Of a stretch of DNA of 64,000 nucleotides, positions 1 through 13,437 are shown in pieces. How positions within the stretch are numbered: position 1 is the stretch's first letter; every line of letters begins with the position of its first letter. A program made the translations under genes and the position numbers. The stretch comes from Turbatrix aceti (lineage: Eukaryota > Nematoda > Chromadorea > Rhabditida > Panagrolaimidae). The notes under the pieces were generated by a model. That model ran no database searches, was not told where the DNA came from, and was given only the letters and a program-made list of their open reading frames with translations. Location of the stretch: positions 8,875,246-8,939,245 of the forward strand of contig OZ017770.1 of NCBI GenBank assembly GCA_963969345.1, written 5' to 3'.

Positions 1-223
1 TTCCTCCTTCAACTTCTATTCCGATGTCTATTTCGGGTTCTTGGATCGCATCGTAATCCTCTTCATCGTCTCCGAGATTGGCGTGGGGAGCATCGTAGTC
101 GTCCGGGTCACTGTCGAGGTCATGCGCAAGCATGATATTGTCAGCGTTGTTTTCGGGTTCTTGGATCTCATCGTAATCCTCTCCATCGACCGCAGGGAGT
201 ACGGTAATGTTGAATGCAAACAT
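1..223 (-). CDS. 5' end of an acidic protein gene with an internal repeat (partial, runs off left edge)
   Basis: Read leftwards from an ATG at 221-223, the minus strand is open to the window edge for about 74 codons. The product is very acidic (many D and E) and contains a short duplicated block, EDYD-x-IQEPE, near residues 16-25 and again near residues 56-65. The DNA shows the same duplication (roughly 31-70 and 150-189). No domain is recognised. The frame stays open a few codons upstream of the ATG, and a weak acceptor-like sequence lies just upstream, so the true start could be in an earlier exon. The repeated acidic block gives some support that this is coding, but low-complexity DNA could mimic it. 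Confidence 0.4.
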   Translation of the reverse strand, partial: MFAFNITVLPAVDGEDYDEIQEPENNADNIMLAHDLDSDPDDYDAPHANLGDDEEDYDAIQEPEIDIGIEVEGG

Positions 224-3200
224 TTCGGTTCTTCTCAGTTGGAAAAAAAAAATGTTTTTTTTTGCAAATTTTTTAATCGTAATAAAAAATGTGATCATTG
301 TTTGTATAGTATTTTTTTTAACGTTTAATCATTTTTAAACGTTTTTTTTTAATGCCAGATTGATTTGTGCAATGTTATATAAAATAAACCAAACATACCT
401 ATTGTTGCAATCCAGGATGTCGTTTTCAATAGTAACGCCGAGTCATCCATCGTCACTTATTCGGGCAGCAATACATAAAATAAGATGCACCCCAACAAGC
501 CACGACTGATCACTGAGGTTGCCACTTATTTGTTTTTCTGAACTCATATGTACGGTAAATTATTAGGTACTTGCACAGCTGCAGTAAATAAATTATGCAG
601 CTCTGCAAGGACCAAATGATTATTCCCGTACAAAAAAGTTTAAAAACATTTTCACCATGACATGCCATCGGTCGCTACTTCTCCAAGATGCAATTATAAA
701 AAAAGGCTTCTGATCACCGCACCAGGCAACAGGTCACACTGACCTCAACAGCGAAGAACGAAATCAAAAAAATGAACGATGACCGAGCGAGCACATCATC
801 CCAGTCGTTGTCTGCGAGTTGCTTTTTTATTTCTGGAGCGTGTGCAGTCAAATGACTGGCTCACGAATAACAACCGGGCGGCAAAAAACAACCGTGTGCT
901 TAAAGCTTAGGGGATTGCCTGAAAACACGCGATTTGCTAAAATAACCTTTCTTTCACAGCGGGATGCCTTCTAGTCTACCGTGTTTACTTTGGTATTTTT
1001 AATAAAGTCGTTAATGCTCTAATAAGAATTTTTCGATTTTTACCGTGCTAATATTTTTTCTTTCTTTCGTTTGTAAGCCGACGACTAGTTCCGGCCACAA
1101 CCTACACTCTAGCCACTTTGAATCGATGTTTTTCTTTTTGCCCAGTGCTTTGATCAGTCGGTACTTTACTGTTTCCATATTTTTTTTGGCGACGGTTAAG
1201 TAACGACTGATAACTCACCGTGGCATACATACTATATATATTTACAAGAAAGTGACAAAAATTAAAAATAAAATGTTGGTATTTGTTATTTTTTGGTTAA
1301 AACTTCCACAGCTGCTGACCAAACAAGCCGACCTTTTTCACAACCGTTGCTTGTTCACCAAAACAAGCCAAAAAGATGTCTGGATCTATCAGAACAGAAC
1401 TCGGCTTGGCGGCTGCCCTTCTGAACCGACACTTTGAGAACTAGACACAACTCTACACCTCCAGATGTACAGATATACCTCACGCACGAAACCAGCTCAG
1501 CAGTTTTGGTTTTGATTTCAGGTGATTTATATCCTTGTTTTTGATTTCAAGTGATCGCTTGAGATAAGTAAAAAATGCACAGCAGTCAAATTTTGGAGGA
1601 TGTAGGTTGATTAATAAGTTTTTGGGAAAACTCTATTGCAGGCAAAACTCAGATACAGCGCCTAAAGACTCAGAAAAACGTCGGCGAAAATGGCACAAAT
1701 TTTTTGCCGTTTTCGGGGGTGGGTGAATCACTGAATAAGGGTTTCTGCTGACCATGGATCAAATCCTGGTTCTGCAGAATGTACTAACCTTGTCTTAAAT
1801 AACTTAAAATTTAAAAAAAAATGTTTACACACACCATGCCAGTTATATTTTTAGAATGGGGGGTGTTCACGAACGGTGGAATGCGTGGCCCCCAGAAACG
1901 TTTTTGTTCTATTTTTTTTTGGGAAAAATATGACTTTCGATTTTTTTTTCGTTTTTCTCAGCTTATCGGCAAAAATGCTCTAAGTTTTTTACTGTTTTTG
2001 GAGGAAAAGTAATGTCGATGCTTCTGCAGAATACTACCAATATCGTTTATTTTTAACTGATCAAAAAAAATCATAGATATTCAACGAATTTACCCGGCAA
2101 GCTAAGCTCTATTCTCTGCTCTTACATAAAAAAATTTTCCAAATCGAGACTTGTTGCAATGATTCACACTATTGCGAGTTAATTTGTCAACTTTTTGGTG
2201 CGTGGCTATGCAAACTCACATTCAACAATCGTTTACCTTTGCGGAGTATTGGCGAACAAACAACACAGATCTTAAATATACATTGCGATCATTGACTTGT
2301 TCCAAAACTAAATATTAATTGCAACAAAAAAATGCTGTAAATCAGAAAAAAAGAATTTTGTAAGTGACTTCGCCTTTTTTTGTTATGTTTTACGTTATGA
2401 TAATAAATATAAATACAGGCAAATGGTGACAAATTAGACGTTGAAATATTTTTTTTAAGTTTGGGTGACTTCACAACACATGTAGCATATTTAGCAAACA
2501 CATTTTTTTGACAAAAACGACATGCAGCCTAAATTAGCATGTACCGATGTTTATTTTACATTTTTTTGTCTCTTTGTTTTTTTTCTGAAGACACTAAATC
2601 CTTATAAGTGTTAGTCGTTGACATACAAATGTGTCCTCGTCTTTTGTTTTACGAAGAAGAGCCAGGTGAGTGTGATCTGCTAATTGGCGTGAAATAAAGG
2701 CGGAGTTGATGTTTCTCGAACGTGGTCGCGCAAAGACGAGGGAGAGACTTGTTCGGGTTTTTCGAACAAATAGAAAAGCCTTTATTCATTTGCTTGACTG
2801 CGACTCTTCTCGCAACTGGTCACTCCGCACAGTTTTGCGCCACACCGAGTAAGTTTATCGTGTGTGTGTGTGTGTGTGTGTGTTGAAAATTGTTTGACTC
2901 ATTTCATTGACCGAAACAGTTTGATTGGAATCCGGTCAGTTATTGTTACTGATGCGGAAGCCTGTTTGCACATTAATGTTTATGCTCTGACCTGCATTTC
3001 GTTCCTCACTTCATCACTTGTTCCAACTGTTTTTTTTACCAGCTCTCCCTCCCCCCGGGGATGATGATCCCTTCACCTACCCTCCTTCTTTCCCAGGTTG
3101 CTCTCTGTACCCGGATACGCTCAGTACTCCGTTCCGGGGGCAGTATAGTGTCGCACTGTTTCATACCTGTCTGACAGTGATTGTGCAGTGGTTTTATATC

Positions 3201-3645
3201 TTACTTGTATTCGAGTGCTTAGTAATACTTTTGTCATCCGCATTTTCGTAGATTTTCAATCCCTTATGAGATGACCACCACCGGTCAGTCAGTCTCTCGC
3301 GCAACTGTCTTGTTACCTCCTTGCTATGGACAAGGTAGAGCGCAAAAAAATTACTCTCCGATTTTTCCGATGATTGTGTCGTAAAGCACGTTATTCAAGA
3401 TTTTACTTTTTTTGCAACCCATTTTGTCGTTGTACCCCCAGGGGTCATCTCAGCTTTCACGTTCGATGAACACTTTACAATGATTTTCCATTTTGTTTGC
3501 GTTTTACAATATTTTTTTTCTCATTGTACATTCGAAGTATCTGCCCCCCCCCTGTGACTGCCAATTGCGTGTGTCTATTATTTTTTGTATCACAAAATTT
3601 TAGATCACTGTGATTCTAAATGCTTGGCCCCAATAGCCACAGCAA
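224..3645. other. Intergenic region, no gene recognised
   Basis: AT-rich, with long A and T runs and only short open frames that lack consistent splice sites or family similarity. It contains a GT microsatellite at 2860-2883. A good donor-like GTAAGT at 2849 and an acceptor-like TTTTAG ending at 3603, upstream of the PTR start codon, could mark a 5'-UTR intron of that gene; this is only a possibility. Confidence 0.5.
2860..2883. repeat. (GT)n microsatellite
   Basis: About 12 uninterrupted GT dinucleotides upstream of the PTR gene, read directly from the sequence. Confidence 0.9.
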
Positions 3646-6600
3646 ATGAGGCTAGATTGTGTTGAACGCCGTTTTGCTGTATTGTTTGCAAACTACGCAA
3701 AATGCGTTGTTCTACAGCCTGTGCCCTTCATTGTTATTCCCATTCTTCTGACCGCTGTTCTGAGCGTAGGCCTGCTGAGGCACTCTGAAGCATTTATCAA
3801 AGATGAACTTGAACTTTACACTCCAACGGATGCTAAGGCCAGGAGAGAATTACAACAACTCGATTTGTTATTCCATATTAACGACAGTGATCCGTTTTAC
3901 GCAACCAGACGGTGAGTGTTTTGACTTTGACTAATCCACCTTGCACTTAAACGGTCTTTACGTTTTTGTTGTCTTTTTTACGACCTGCGCAGGCTTACTA
4001 ATAAGCCTAGGCGTAATCGCGCTGGCTTGCAGCAATGAGTTTTGCAACATTCAAATAATTTTTCGTCACTTTAAACGAATCACACTCAAAGGGAACGCGC
4101 CCGCAAGTCATAAGCGGTCAACGGATTTTGATTTTAAGCAACAAAAAGAATTTACTGAGACGTGACAGCTCAGACTGCGCAAGTTGAATAAAAGCGGAAA
4201 CTCGGGGCAACCAGAAATTATTATACTGCAAGAAAATAAGAAAATAGTATTATACATTTCTTTTTTTTCTGCAGGTATGACATCAAGCGCGCTGGGTACA
4301 TCATCGTAACCGGTGATCACGAGGATGCAGACATCCTTAACCCACTTGTCATGCACGCAGCCATGCAGCTGTGGAGTGTGGTTCAATCGTTAACGATCGA
4401 GGACTCAGACTCCAAGAGAGTCAATTATCCTTCCATCTGTGTCAAGTTTCCGATGCCACCTGAATTCGGACAGGCTATATCGCAATTTTTGTCACCGAAT
4501 ATTACCAGGTTTGTTTGAAATGACCCTCTTCGTCTGCCTTGACCGATGTCATCTTTGTCACCTTTTTTACAGCCCAGAGCAAATCTGCGTCAGCAATCCT
4601 CTCGTTGAAATTTTCAAATTGTTTCTACTTTCGGACAAAACATTTTTGAATCGGTCAATAAGCGATATTACACTTACCCAAATCACAGATGCATTTGCGG
4701 TCGATTCAACCGGAATCGTCCACTTGCTTGGCGGCGTTACATTTGACACTGGTAAACGGATATCAGGTGCTAAAGCTATCATGCTTCCCTACGCCCTGAG
4801 GCACTCTTCCAAGGCTGAGGACAGCCTAGCAGAGAAATGGGAACTCAAACTTGCAGACTTTTTGCTGACCTACAATTCACCCATCATAAGGACATCGTGG
4901 TGGACATATGAAACCCTCGCTTCCGAATCAGCCAACGACAGAATACAACTTATCAAGTACGAGTTTAAATTTTTTTATGCACAAAAACTATCTACATTTT
5001 TATCCATTTTTTAGCATGTTGGTTCCCTGTTTTTTGGTGGTGTCAGTTTACACTGTATTGTCGTGCTGCGTTTTTTCCTGGGTAAGAAGTCGTCCACTGC
5101 TCGCTATCGGCGGCGTATCATCGGCAGCAATGGCTATAATCAGCGCCGTCGGCCTCCTCCTTCTCATGAAATTCAGCATGACGAGCGTCGCTTACTCCAT
5201 GCCTTTTATTGTTTTTTGTAAGTTTATTTTAGTACTTATTCACAGCATTGAGTTGTAAGATGGAACGGTCATTGACGGGGATGGATAGGGGAGACGAGGG
5301 AGGGATGCGCTATAGACATTTGGCCTCTTTGCACGATGCTATACGGAGGATGAAAGCAACGATTTGCGTGGAAGATGAACTGTCAAAGATGTGATTGAAT
5401 TTGTTTTTCGTGCATAGCGACCAGCGGTTAACTTGAGATGACCAGCATTTTTGAGAGGAAAATGACGGAAAAAAAACTGCGTTGTTGTCCTCTTTGCGCT
5501 GCTACCTTACAATAAAAAGCAAGGCGCTATCCGTAGTGTCTGTCTGTGTGTGAAGCACTTGAAATTTATTTAAAAAAATCGGGACCTTCGATAGGCGATA
5601 GATTGAAGACAACAAGCCACAGGCAAAACGTACTTTTTTTCTTTTTTTAGCTTACGAACAACGGATAAAATGGGGGTATTGATGGGGGACCTGTAACCGT
5701 TATTTACATTTTGTGTACAACAATATGAAACCAAGTCGGAACTCTGAAGAAGATTAGCCTCTGGGATTAGTTTTCTGGCTAAGAAATCTCTTGAATCCAC
5801 AGACATTCATACCAAACAGGAAAACAAACAAATAATTCATAAACATTGAACAGCATTTTTTTTTTCACTTTGTCAATTTTTTTTCACCCAATTAACCTCC
5901 AATTACAGCCGTCGGAGTGGACAACGTATTCATCCTGCTGTCAGCATGGCGAGCCACGAGCTACGAGCAATCCCTGATGGACCGCATGATGGAAACATTT
6001 GCCGACGCAGCGGTATCCATCACTGTGACATCCCTGACCGATCTCATATCCTTTGCTGTCGGATGCATGACTCCCTTTCCCAGCGTTCAGGTAATTTGAC
6101 AGATTTAACAATGCGCATCAAAATTTAATTGCCAATTAAATTGCAGATGTTCTGTGCCTACGCTGTCGTTGCCGTTATCTTTACCTACATTTATCAGCTC
6201 ACATTTTTCGCTGGCATCATGGTTCTTACGAGCAAACGCGAAGTTGAGGGTCGCCATTGCCTGACTTTCCAAAAAATTATCAAAAGACCCAAGTATCCGC
6301 ATTCCAAAAATGGTAATAATTTTTTTTTGCATTTTGACATTTTTTATGAAAATCGAGAATCTTCAGATGGAGTTCTTCCGCCCCCTAATTACTGGTCAGG
6401 TGGAGATTACTACGGATCACCGACGATGCGAAAACAACAAAAAAAGATAGACAAAAGTTTTGAAAAGAATCATTGTCTGTCCAAGTTTTTTCGTACGACT
6501 TACGCGGATTTTTTGCTCAATCCTTTCGTTCGGCTCATCATCATCTGCGGTTTTTTGTTGTATTTGGTTAGGGGATTTAAACTTTTTTTAGAATCATTGT

Positions 6601-8438
6601 TAAATTTTTTTATTATAGGCTGTTGCAATTTACGGATGCGCAAACGTCAAGCTGGGCTTAGAGCCAAATGATTTGCTTCCGGAGAACTCGTATGGCAAAA
6701 GAACTTTGCTTCAGGCAGAGAAGTATTTTTCAGGTACTTTTTTTTAACTTCCGAAAAATTTATTGAAGATACTTTTTTTGCAGAATACGGCAGCTACCTG
6801 CACGTCTGGATGTACAACCTGTCAAACACAGATTTGGGTCACAAAAGACTCTGGGTGGTTTTGGAAAAAGAAATCGAACTTTATGAGCACACTGAATTTA
6901 CCGGATCCAGCGATTCTTGGTAGCAAATATTTTTTTTTGTGCATCTATAAATTTTTTTTCAGGTTGCGCTCGTTTTTGGAATTTGTCAACAAAGCAGGGC
7001 TCTACATCACTGAAGACAACTTTATCTACATCCTGAAGCATGTTTTCCTCTCTCAACCCCAGTTTGCAAAGTACAATCGAGATGTCGTGTTTGACGTTGC
7101 CGGAACGGTGCTTGAAGCGTCACGTGTACCTGTTCATTTGCGATACGTCGGATCGTCAAACCAATCCCGAGCCATGCACCTGTTTCGTCGACTGGCGGAA
7201 ACCAGCGATTTGGCCACCGGGGTGTACGCTGATTTCTTCCAGTTTGCGGAGCAGTACAACGCTGTCCTTCCGGGCACTCTGTCTTCTGTCGCTATTGCCG
7301 GGGCTGCTGTGGTCGTCGTCAGTCTCCTGCTTATTCCAGTGCCCAGCGCATCACTCTGGGTATCGTTCAGTATTTTGAGCATCAATGTCGGTATTCTTGG
7401 CTTCATGACATTCTGGTCTGTCAGACTGGATTTCATATCCATGGTCACGATCGTCATGTCTATTGGCTTCTGCGTGGATTTCGCAGCCCATCTCGCGTAT
7501 AACTACGCCAAGGGAATAAATCTCACGTCCGCAGACAGAATTCGGAACGCGTTGTACTCGGTTGGAACACCGATTCTTCAGAGTGCTTCTTCGACGATTA
7601 TTGGCGTGTCCTTCATGGCAATGACCGAATCCTACATTTTTCGGTCTTTTCTGAAAACTATTGTTCTCGTCATCGTGCTTGGAGCTCTTCATGGACTGGT
7701 TATCCTACCGGTGCTCCTGACCATTTTCCACTGCAGTGATCTATCGGATGATGACCAAAATGTCGACGACGGTGCAAAGGCCGACAATGATGTCATCATA
7801 GTCATGGCTAATGACGGAATTCCTCAAGGGTAAGCTTATTTTTTTGAGTAGCACAAACAACTTTTTTTTAAAGTGATTTTTAATGCCCTTAATGTGTAAA
7901 AAATGAGGTTTTGAAAATTCCAAAGGGTTTTAGATAATCTGGATTTGCAAATGTTGCTAAATAATTTTTAACCGTCAAATCCGTACATTTTTTTGATTTT
8001 TAAAAATCATAAAAAACAGTCCGGTTATTTGTTCAATTTTTTTGTAACCAAAAAAATATTTCATTTTTTAGACCAACGCGGCTGCCTCGGGTGTCCATAA
8101 TCGACGAGCCTCCCCCGTCATTTCACAGCAGCATCTACGAAGCGTCTAACGCGAGTCCGATGAATGACTACCTGTCAAATCCCATGCAGACATCATCGTC
8201 GACACCGACAATCGGAGCAATACCCTTTCGAATATCCCCAGAAAAGTGTCGTAAGGAAAAGAGACGCAAAGCAGCGCTCAAAGCCGCAATGAACAATCAT
8301 TCAGACTATTCCAATAGCTATGGCACCGTTGACAGCATGGCAAATTCGTGCGCTATCAACAGCAGTTATTCGCAGTACAACAATTATCCAACGCCAGAAA
8401 GTGAACCGGATGTTCTTTATCAGCAAATCAAGCGTTAA
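3646..8438 (+). CDS. Patched-related (PTR) membrane protein with sterol-sensing domain
   Basis: Eleven exons: 3646-3911, 4275-4508, 4573-4956, 5015-5217, 5909-6090, 6147-6312, 6367-6566, 6619-6733, 6784-6919, 6963-7829, 8072-8438, giving 1039 residues. The order is that of Patched-related/RND proteins: a short N-terminal tail and first membrane segment (residues about 18-40), a large extracellular loop, then a sterol-sensing bundle (about 296-480) with the hallmark GVDNVFILLSAWR at its fourth helix. A second extracellular loop and a second bundle follow (about 730-920), with the paired motif GFCVDFAAHLAYNY. The last exon encodes a polar cytoplasmic tail of about 130 residues rich in S, N and P. 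RND relatives use acidic residues at these two motifs for proton-coupled transport, and D is present in both. Nematodes have a large PTR family with roles in moulting and cuticle; the specific role here is unknown. The 692-bp intron 4 is the longest. Confidence 0.93.
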
Positions 8439-9127
8439 TTTATATTTATTATTCCCTTTCCCCTTTTTTTCTGTAAATTCCACTACTAATGGTCGGCAAT
8501 AACTCACACGTGTAAAAATTACGTTGAACAAAAGTCTCAATTTAAAATATTTTTTTTATCAAATTTAAATAATTATTGCTTTATATTAATTAATAACTTT
8601 CTGGAACAAAAAGAACACATTTTGACAATGAACAAACATTATACCGGTAATGTAGTATCAAGTTTGTTAGACAAATAAATAATAAATATGTATGTGGACA
8701 TGGTCTGAATAAAGAGGTATATCATTACATTTTTAATATTACACTCAACCCCGGTCGTGAATTGAAAGCCAGACGTCGGTAATTTTGGGAATTAGATCAC
8801 ACTTTTGGTGACTCTGAATCACAGTGGCGTAGATGGATCATCAGATGGATCAAGTTACGTCAAGTAAGTCGACAACGAACAAATATGAGAAGTGCGAAAT
8901 TTTGAACATTTTTGTGTGCTATTTTTGTGTGTTTTGAGGACGTCTTGACGACCGAAAATAGTCGGAAATCAATCTCCTAGATGGTTTTTTGTTACCATTT
9001 TTTTCAACAATTGCTTTTTGTTATTCATGCAATGCTTGAAAACTTACAAGCTTTCAATGCATTTTTTGAACATTACATAAAAAATGATTGATAACAATTT
9101 TATTTTTTTTCTCTTTGCTGATGACAA
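8439..9127. other. Convergent intergenic region
   Basis: Separates the 3' ends of the PTR gene (+) and the STK32-like gene (-). It contains AATAAA-type sequences near 8676 usable for polyadenylation of the plus-strand transcript. No coding signal was found. Confidence 0.6.
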
Positions 9128-10566
9128 TCACTGTGATACCTGAGAAATATCAACAACACCATCGTTTGTAGGTACGTTATTGCTTTCGGAAGTGTTCTGA
9201 AATGCAAAAAGGTACAAACCTGACAAAAAAAACATGCGTGCGAACTCACCTGGATTATTTGATAGTTTTCGATATTTCGGAGCGATTTGAACCTGTTATA
9301 GGGTGCGAATGAGTCTCCTATATCCCGGACAAGTTCGTCGGCTTCAGGTCCTAGCCGCGAGTGCGAGTGATGGCCCTGGTGTCGTCGATGCCTGTGCAGG
9401 GGACTTGGCTCGATGATTCTCTCTTCCAACTCGTAAGTTGGATCGCAATTTAATTTGTCGTTTTTGGGGATAAATACAGGTGCAGATTTTCTGAAAAATA
9501 AATACATATTTAAAATATTTTTTGGGATGAAAAAAAATCAAACCTCTGAAAGACGCATTCAAAATCAACTCTTCGCATGTACATATGACTTCGAAAGTCT
9601 TCAAAGCATTGCAGACGTCGATCAAGGTCGGCATTCAGTATAAAACCCGTGAATGATATCAGATCAGAAGACCATTGTGCAGGCAATGCAAGTGTGTTTT
9701 CGCTTATTAAATGAAGAACCTACAAAAAAAATTTTCTTGAGGGTTTCAAAATTTTTTTTGTACCTGTACAGTCGGAAACACGTTTGGAAATTCAAACGGC
9801 CTTCTCCCTCGAAGAAATTCGTACAAACAGACGCCCAACGACCACCAATCAACTTTTTCGTTATATCCAGTCAGCAGTCCTAATGACGTTTTAAGAATTT
9901 CCGGTGCCATGTATGGTCGAGTTCCGGTAAAAGACGTGGCAAGAGTGTTTGGCTTCAATTTCGTTGCCAGATTGAAGTCTGTCAGATGTGCGTGTCCCTG
10001 GCTATCGAGGAGAATATTTTCCGGCTTGACATCGCGATGAACAATTCCGTTGCAGTGAAGATAGTCGAGTGCAAGCGCTATCTCGCAGAGATACAACTTT
10101 GTCCGAACTTCAGAAAATTTTCCCTGATCATTGAGGTGAAATCGAAGATCGCCACCAAGCAGGAGGTCGCTAACCATGTAGATGTAGCATTCATCCTATA
10201 AGTATTTTTTTCTGTTAACAAAAAATACATGCATGCACTCACTTGAAAGGTGAACCAGAGATTGACAATAAATGGATGACTCAGTTCTTGAAGCAATTCA
10301 AGTTCACGGAGGACATTGTAAGCCACTGATTTTTGTACAAGGCGTCGTTTGGCCATGTACTTGAGTGCATAGTGCTTTTTCATGCCACGATGAAAAACAA
10401 TACAAACCTACAGTTAAATTTTCAATAATGCACTAAAATAAAAAAGAACCCAAAAATAGTTTCCCACCTTTCCAAATGCTCCACGGCCGATAGACCTGAC
10501 AAGCGAAAAGTCTGTTAATTCAGTCTGCGAAGGACTTGGTGCTCTTCTGGAACATCGACCGCCCAT
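9128..10566 (-). CDS. STK32/YANK-type serine/threonine protein kinase
   Basis: Six minus-strand exons: 10468-10566, 10243-10407, 9764-10195, 9544-9719, 9250-9490, 9128-9196, giving 393 residues. The glycine loop is GRGAFGK at about 27-33. The VAIK lysine is in YALKYM at about 49, the catalytic loop HRDVKPEN at 141-148 and the APE motif in YMAPE. The magnesium motif is DFN (161-163) rather than DFG, which is a known trait of the STK32 (YANK) family, as are the helix-C region ending in HPFIVNLW and the C-terminal NCDPTYELEE element. Size matches vertebrate STK32A/B (about 400). The extreme N-terminus, M-G-G-R-C-S, resembles the acylatable MGxNxS start of STK32 proteins, so membrane anchoring is plausible. 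Substrates of this family are poorly known. Confidence 0.93.
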
Positions 10567-11999
10567 ATACGGCAAAACACGGTTTGTACAAGTAATGCAT
10601 GCACAAACGTCGAAAACGTTTGTTCACAAATTTTGGGCAGCAGCAGCAGTAATGTTTGGTGTACACGTAGATGTATGAATATGCTGTCTCATATAAAATG
10701 CAGGTAGGAATCAAGCCAGTCTTCTGTCTGGCGGAGCAATTTTATCCAAGAATAGTAATAATCATGGTTTAACAGCTTGAACGACGAGGAAGAGACCTGA
10801 AGCTGCCATAATCGCTTATTTTCAACGCTTATACGAACCTAAAAGTAAAAAAAAAATAGTGTGTGAACGAAAATTGAAGCTTCTCGGAATGTTGCCTGAT
10901 TGATGAAGGCCATTACGTGTGAAACGCATGCAAAAGTATATTACTGCTTTATTGCGCTAATTAGCAGCACCACGATAATCGATAGAGGAAAGAAAAGAGG
11001 CATTTTATTTCCTTTTTTACTTCAACGACTTTAAATGAGACTTTGTTGTTGCCAAAAATCAGTGAAAAAGGCCATATGTGTAGCTGACAATTCTTGACTC
11101 CAGATGGTCTTGGTTAAACGGACCACCGAATCGCACCCATTTTGTCAGTCAGAGGCACATAAAGCTACCAAATGCATTTTAAGGGTACCAAATGAATGAA
11201 AACCCGACTTGCACGATAGCTTCTCCATTTAGCAAGATTCTTGTCCAAATGGCATGTTTGCCGCAGGCAAAAAGCAGAGACGGCAAAAACACGACAGCAA
11301 AATGTTTGTCCTTCGTATAGATGCCGTGTGGCTTGGCTCATAAGGCAACTAACTCTGATGTGCGCGGTTCCACGAGTTTTGACACACAGACGAACCAGCT
11401 TGACAACCACTGTTGGACACACTCGAAAAAAAAAATAAAAGAATTTTATAAAGGCAAACCCTCATGCTATACTCTCTCAACTTTGCCTCTGGCGCTTGAA
11501 ACGGAAGCCGAAGGCACTATGCCCTTGGTTCTGACAACTCGTGTTTGTAAAAACAAGTAACAAATGTAAATTTCGTTAAAAGTAAATATATATGTAAAAA
11601 AACCAAAAGCTAAGAATTCTGAAGCCTGCACTGAAGCGTGCACCCCTCCTGCTATCACGGAAAAACGTCGACTGTGTCGTGGCAGTCCTGACATCACCGT
11701 GTGCTAGCAGTCAAAGCGCAGATGTTTTTATCATCATGAATGCGCATGGACAAAGCATATACTTGTATTTTTCCTCTTTCCAGCGGAACAAGACAAAAAA
11801 AGAGGAGAAAAGCTGACGTGGCCAAAGTTAAACCAAGGCAAAAGTGCACATTCACGAATCCTGTCACCCTTCACGCGCTTCAATTCGTTTATTGCCCGCA
11901 TCAACTAACGATAATTGTATAAAACTTAAATTTTTGGGTAGAAAATGAATAATATTAGTTATTAAATTGTCATTTGCGTTTTTCTTGAAAAGGATATCG
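10567..11999. other. Intergenic region, no gene recognised
   Basis: Short open frames occur on both strands near 11.2-11.7 kb, but they overlap one another in different frames and show no splice-consistent extension or family resemblance. Confidence 0.5.
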
Positions 12000-13425
12000 T
12001 CATGCAAAGGCAATGGTTGGAGACTGAGCACCGAGATTCCTGTCTCTCTGTTCTTCGGAGGAATCATTCCAGGAGTGTTGTTCTTCTTCGAGGGGACCGT
12101 AAGACGTGTGTTGCCTCGACCCGGATGGACCAAAGTTGTCGACAAGTGAACTGCTGCTATTGACGAGTTCCACGTGATTGACGATGTTGGACGACTGATT
12201 GTGCATGAGTATACGAAAGCGTCTAAGCGAAATATCCACGTCACGAAAGAGTTGCATTTGAAAGATTCCAATGATCGTGGTCAAAAAGCCAACCACGTTG
12301 CCGATAACATCGCTGGGTCCGAGTCGAGCCCATTCTTTGTACAGGATAGAACTCGCGAGAATGACAAATGTCGTAAAAAACACGTAATAGATTGGCGTGA
12401 CCATGGAAGTATTGTAGATATCAAGGGATTTGTTAAGATATATCTACAACAAAAAAATATAAAAATATGAGTAAAGATAATGAAAAAAAACCAACCAATT
12501 GAACCGAGACACAGGCAACGACGGAACCAAGCCAAAACCAGGTTAGAATATTGGTAAATTGTTGAGATCCAGTTATGGTTTCTTTAATGGCTAATCCGAG
12601 ACCTTTGACTGATATGACAGATAGAGAACCGATGAGTGAGCAAACAGAAATATACACAAGAATGTTAGAACGACCATATCGAGGAGCAACGTAGACAATA
12701 ATACCCAGGGTGACTAGAATAATGGCTATGACGTAGAGAATAAAAACTGAAAATATGTGAAACAAAAAATTAGATTGCAGCCAGGAAAAAAAAAATCACA
12801 AACCGGCATCTTTCATTTTGAGAGCAAGATCCGCCATCGAAGACACTTCTTCCTCCTTTGGTGAATGAATGACAATAGACGTTGATCCAAGAAGACAAAT
12901 AGCACATCCTATCTTTCCGAGCAGGTTAAGTCTTTCCTTTAGTAATCGAGATGAAAGAATGGCACTGAAAAAAAATTTTCTTGAACACAAAAAAAAATTT
13001 TTGTTTGATACTTACGTAACCAAAACACTCAAAGCACCCAGTGGAGTAACAAGACTGGCAGGAGCAAAAGCATACGCCGCAAAGTTGCAGGCTTCACCGA
13101 CACCCACTAAAAAAATGTTTATGATAAAAAAGAATCGCAAAACTGCCTTCAATCAAGAGAAAATATTGAAAAACTCACTGGTAATAACACCCATCCACCA
13201 CAACCATTCTTTGAGGTAGCCGTATCCTCCTTCGGAAGCCCGCTTATTCGCATCAGAATTACCATTGGCAAGTCTTAGCAGAGCTTTCTTCTTGATAATA
13301 AAAGATGACCCGATGAAGACTGAAGAGCTGACGGCAAGGCCCAGGCCGATGTAGAAGTCGACGAGATTGGACGTTCGCACTGTTTCGGGGGGTTCAGAAG
13401 TAGTCGTTATGTCAGATTGTTCCAT
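12000..13425 (-). CDS. NIPA-family magnesium transporter
   Basis: Five exons on the minus strand: 13179-13425, 13016-13106, 12804-12964, 12496-12746, 12000-12443, giving 397 residues. The NIPA (SLC57) core is clear. The first helix is followed by FIIKKKAL. Exon 2 carries [20 protein letters not shown], then [14 protein letters not shown], a HSPKEEEV loop, [13 protein letters not shown], and the late motif [12 protein letters not shown]. About nine membrane helices are expected. NIPA proteins move Mg2+ across plasma and endosomal membranes and look like drug/metabolite transporters. The last 100 residues form a polar cytoplasmic tail rich in S, N, H and E. An acceptor (ttttgcag, 13430-13437) lies 4 bases before the ATG, fitting a trans-splice or 5'-UTR intron site. 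Confidence 0.93.
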
Positions 13426-13429
13426 GAAG

Positions 13430-13437
13430 CTGCAAAA
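13430..13437 (-). promoter_or_regulatory. Splice acceptor just upstream of NIPA start (candidate trans-splice site)
   Basis: On the minus strand the sequence ttttgcag ends 4 bases before the ATG at 13425. Nematode mRNAs commonly receive a spliced leader at such a site; a conventional 5'-UTR intron is equally possible. Confidence 0.4.

Noticed and set aside
7134..7692. Minus-strand frames of over 100 codons in PTR exon 10
   Set aside because: Antisense shadows of the longest PTR exon.
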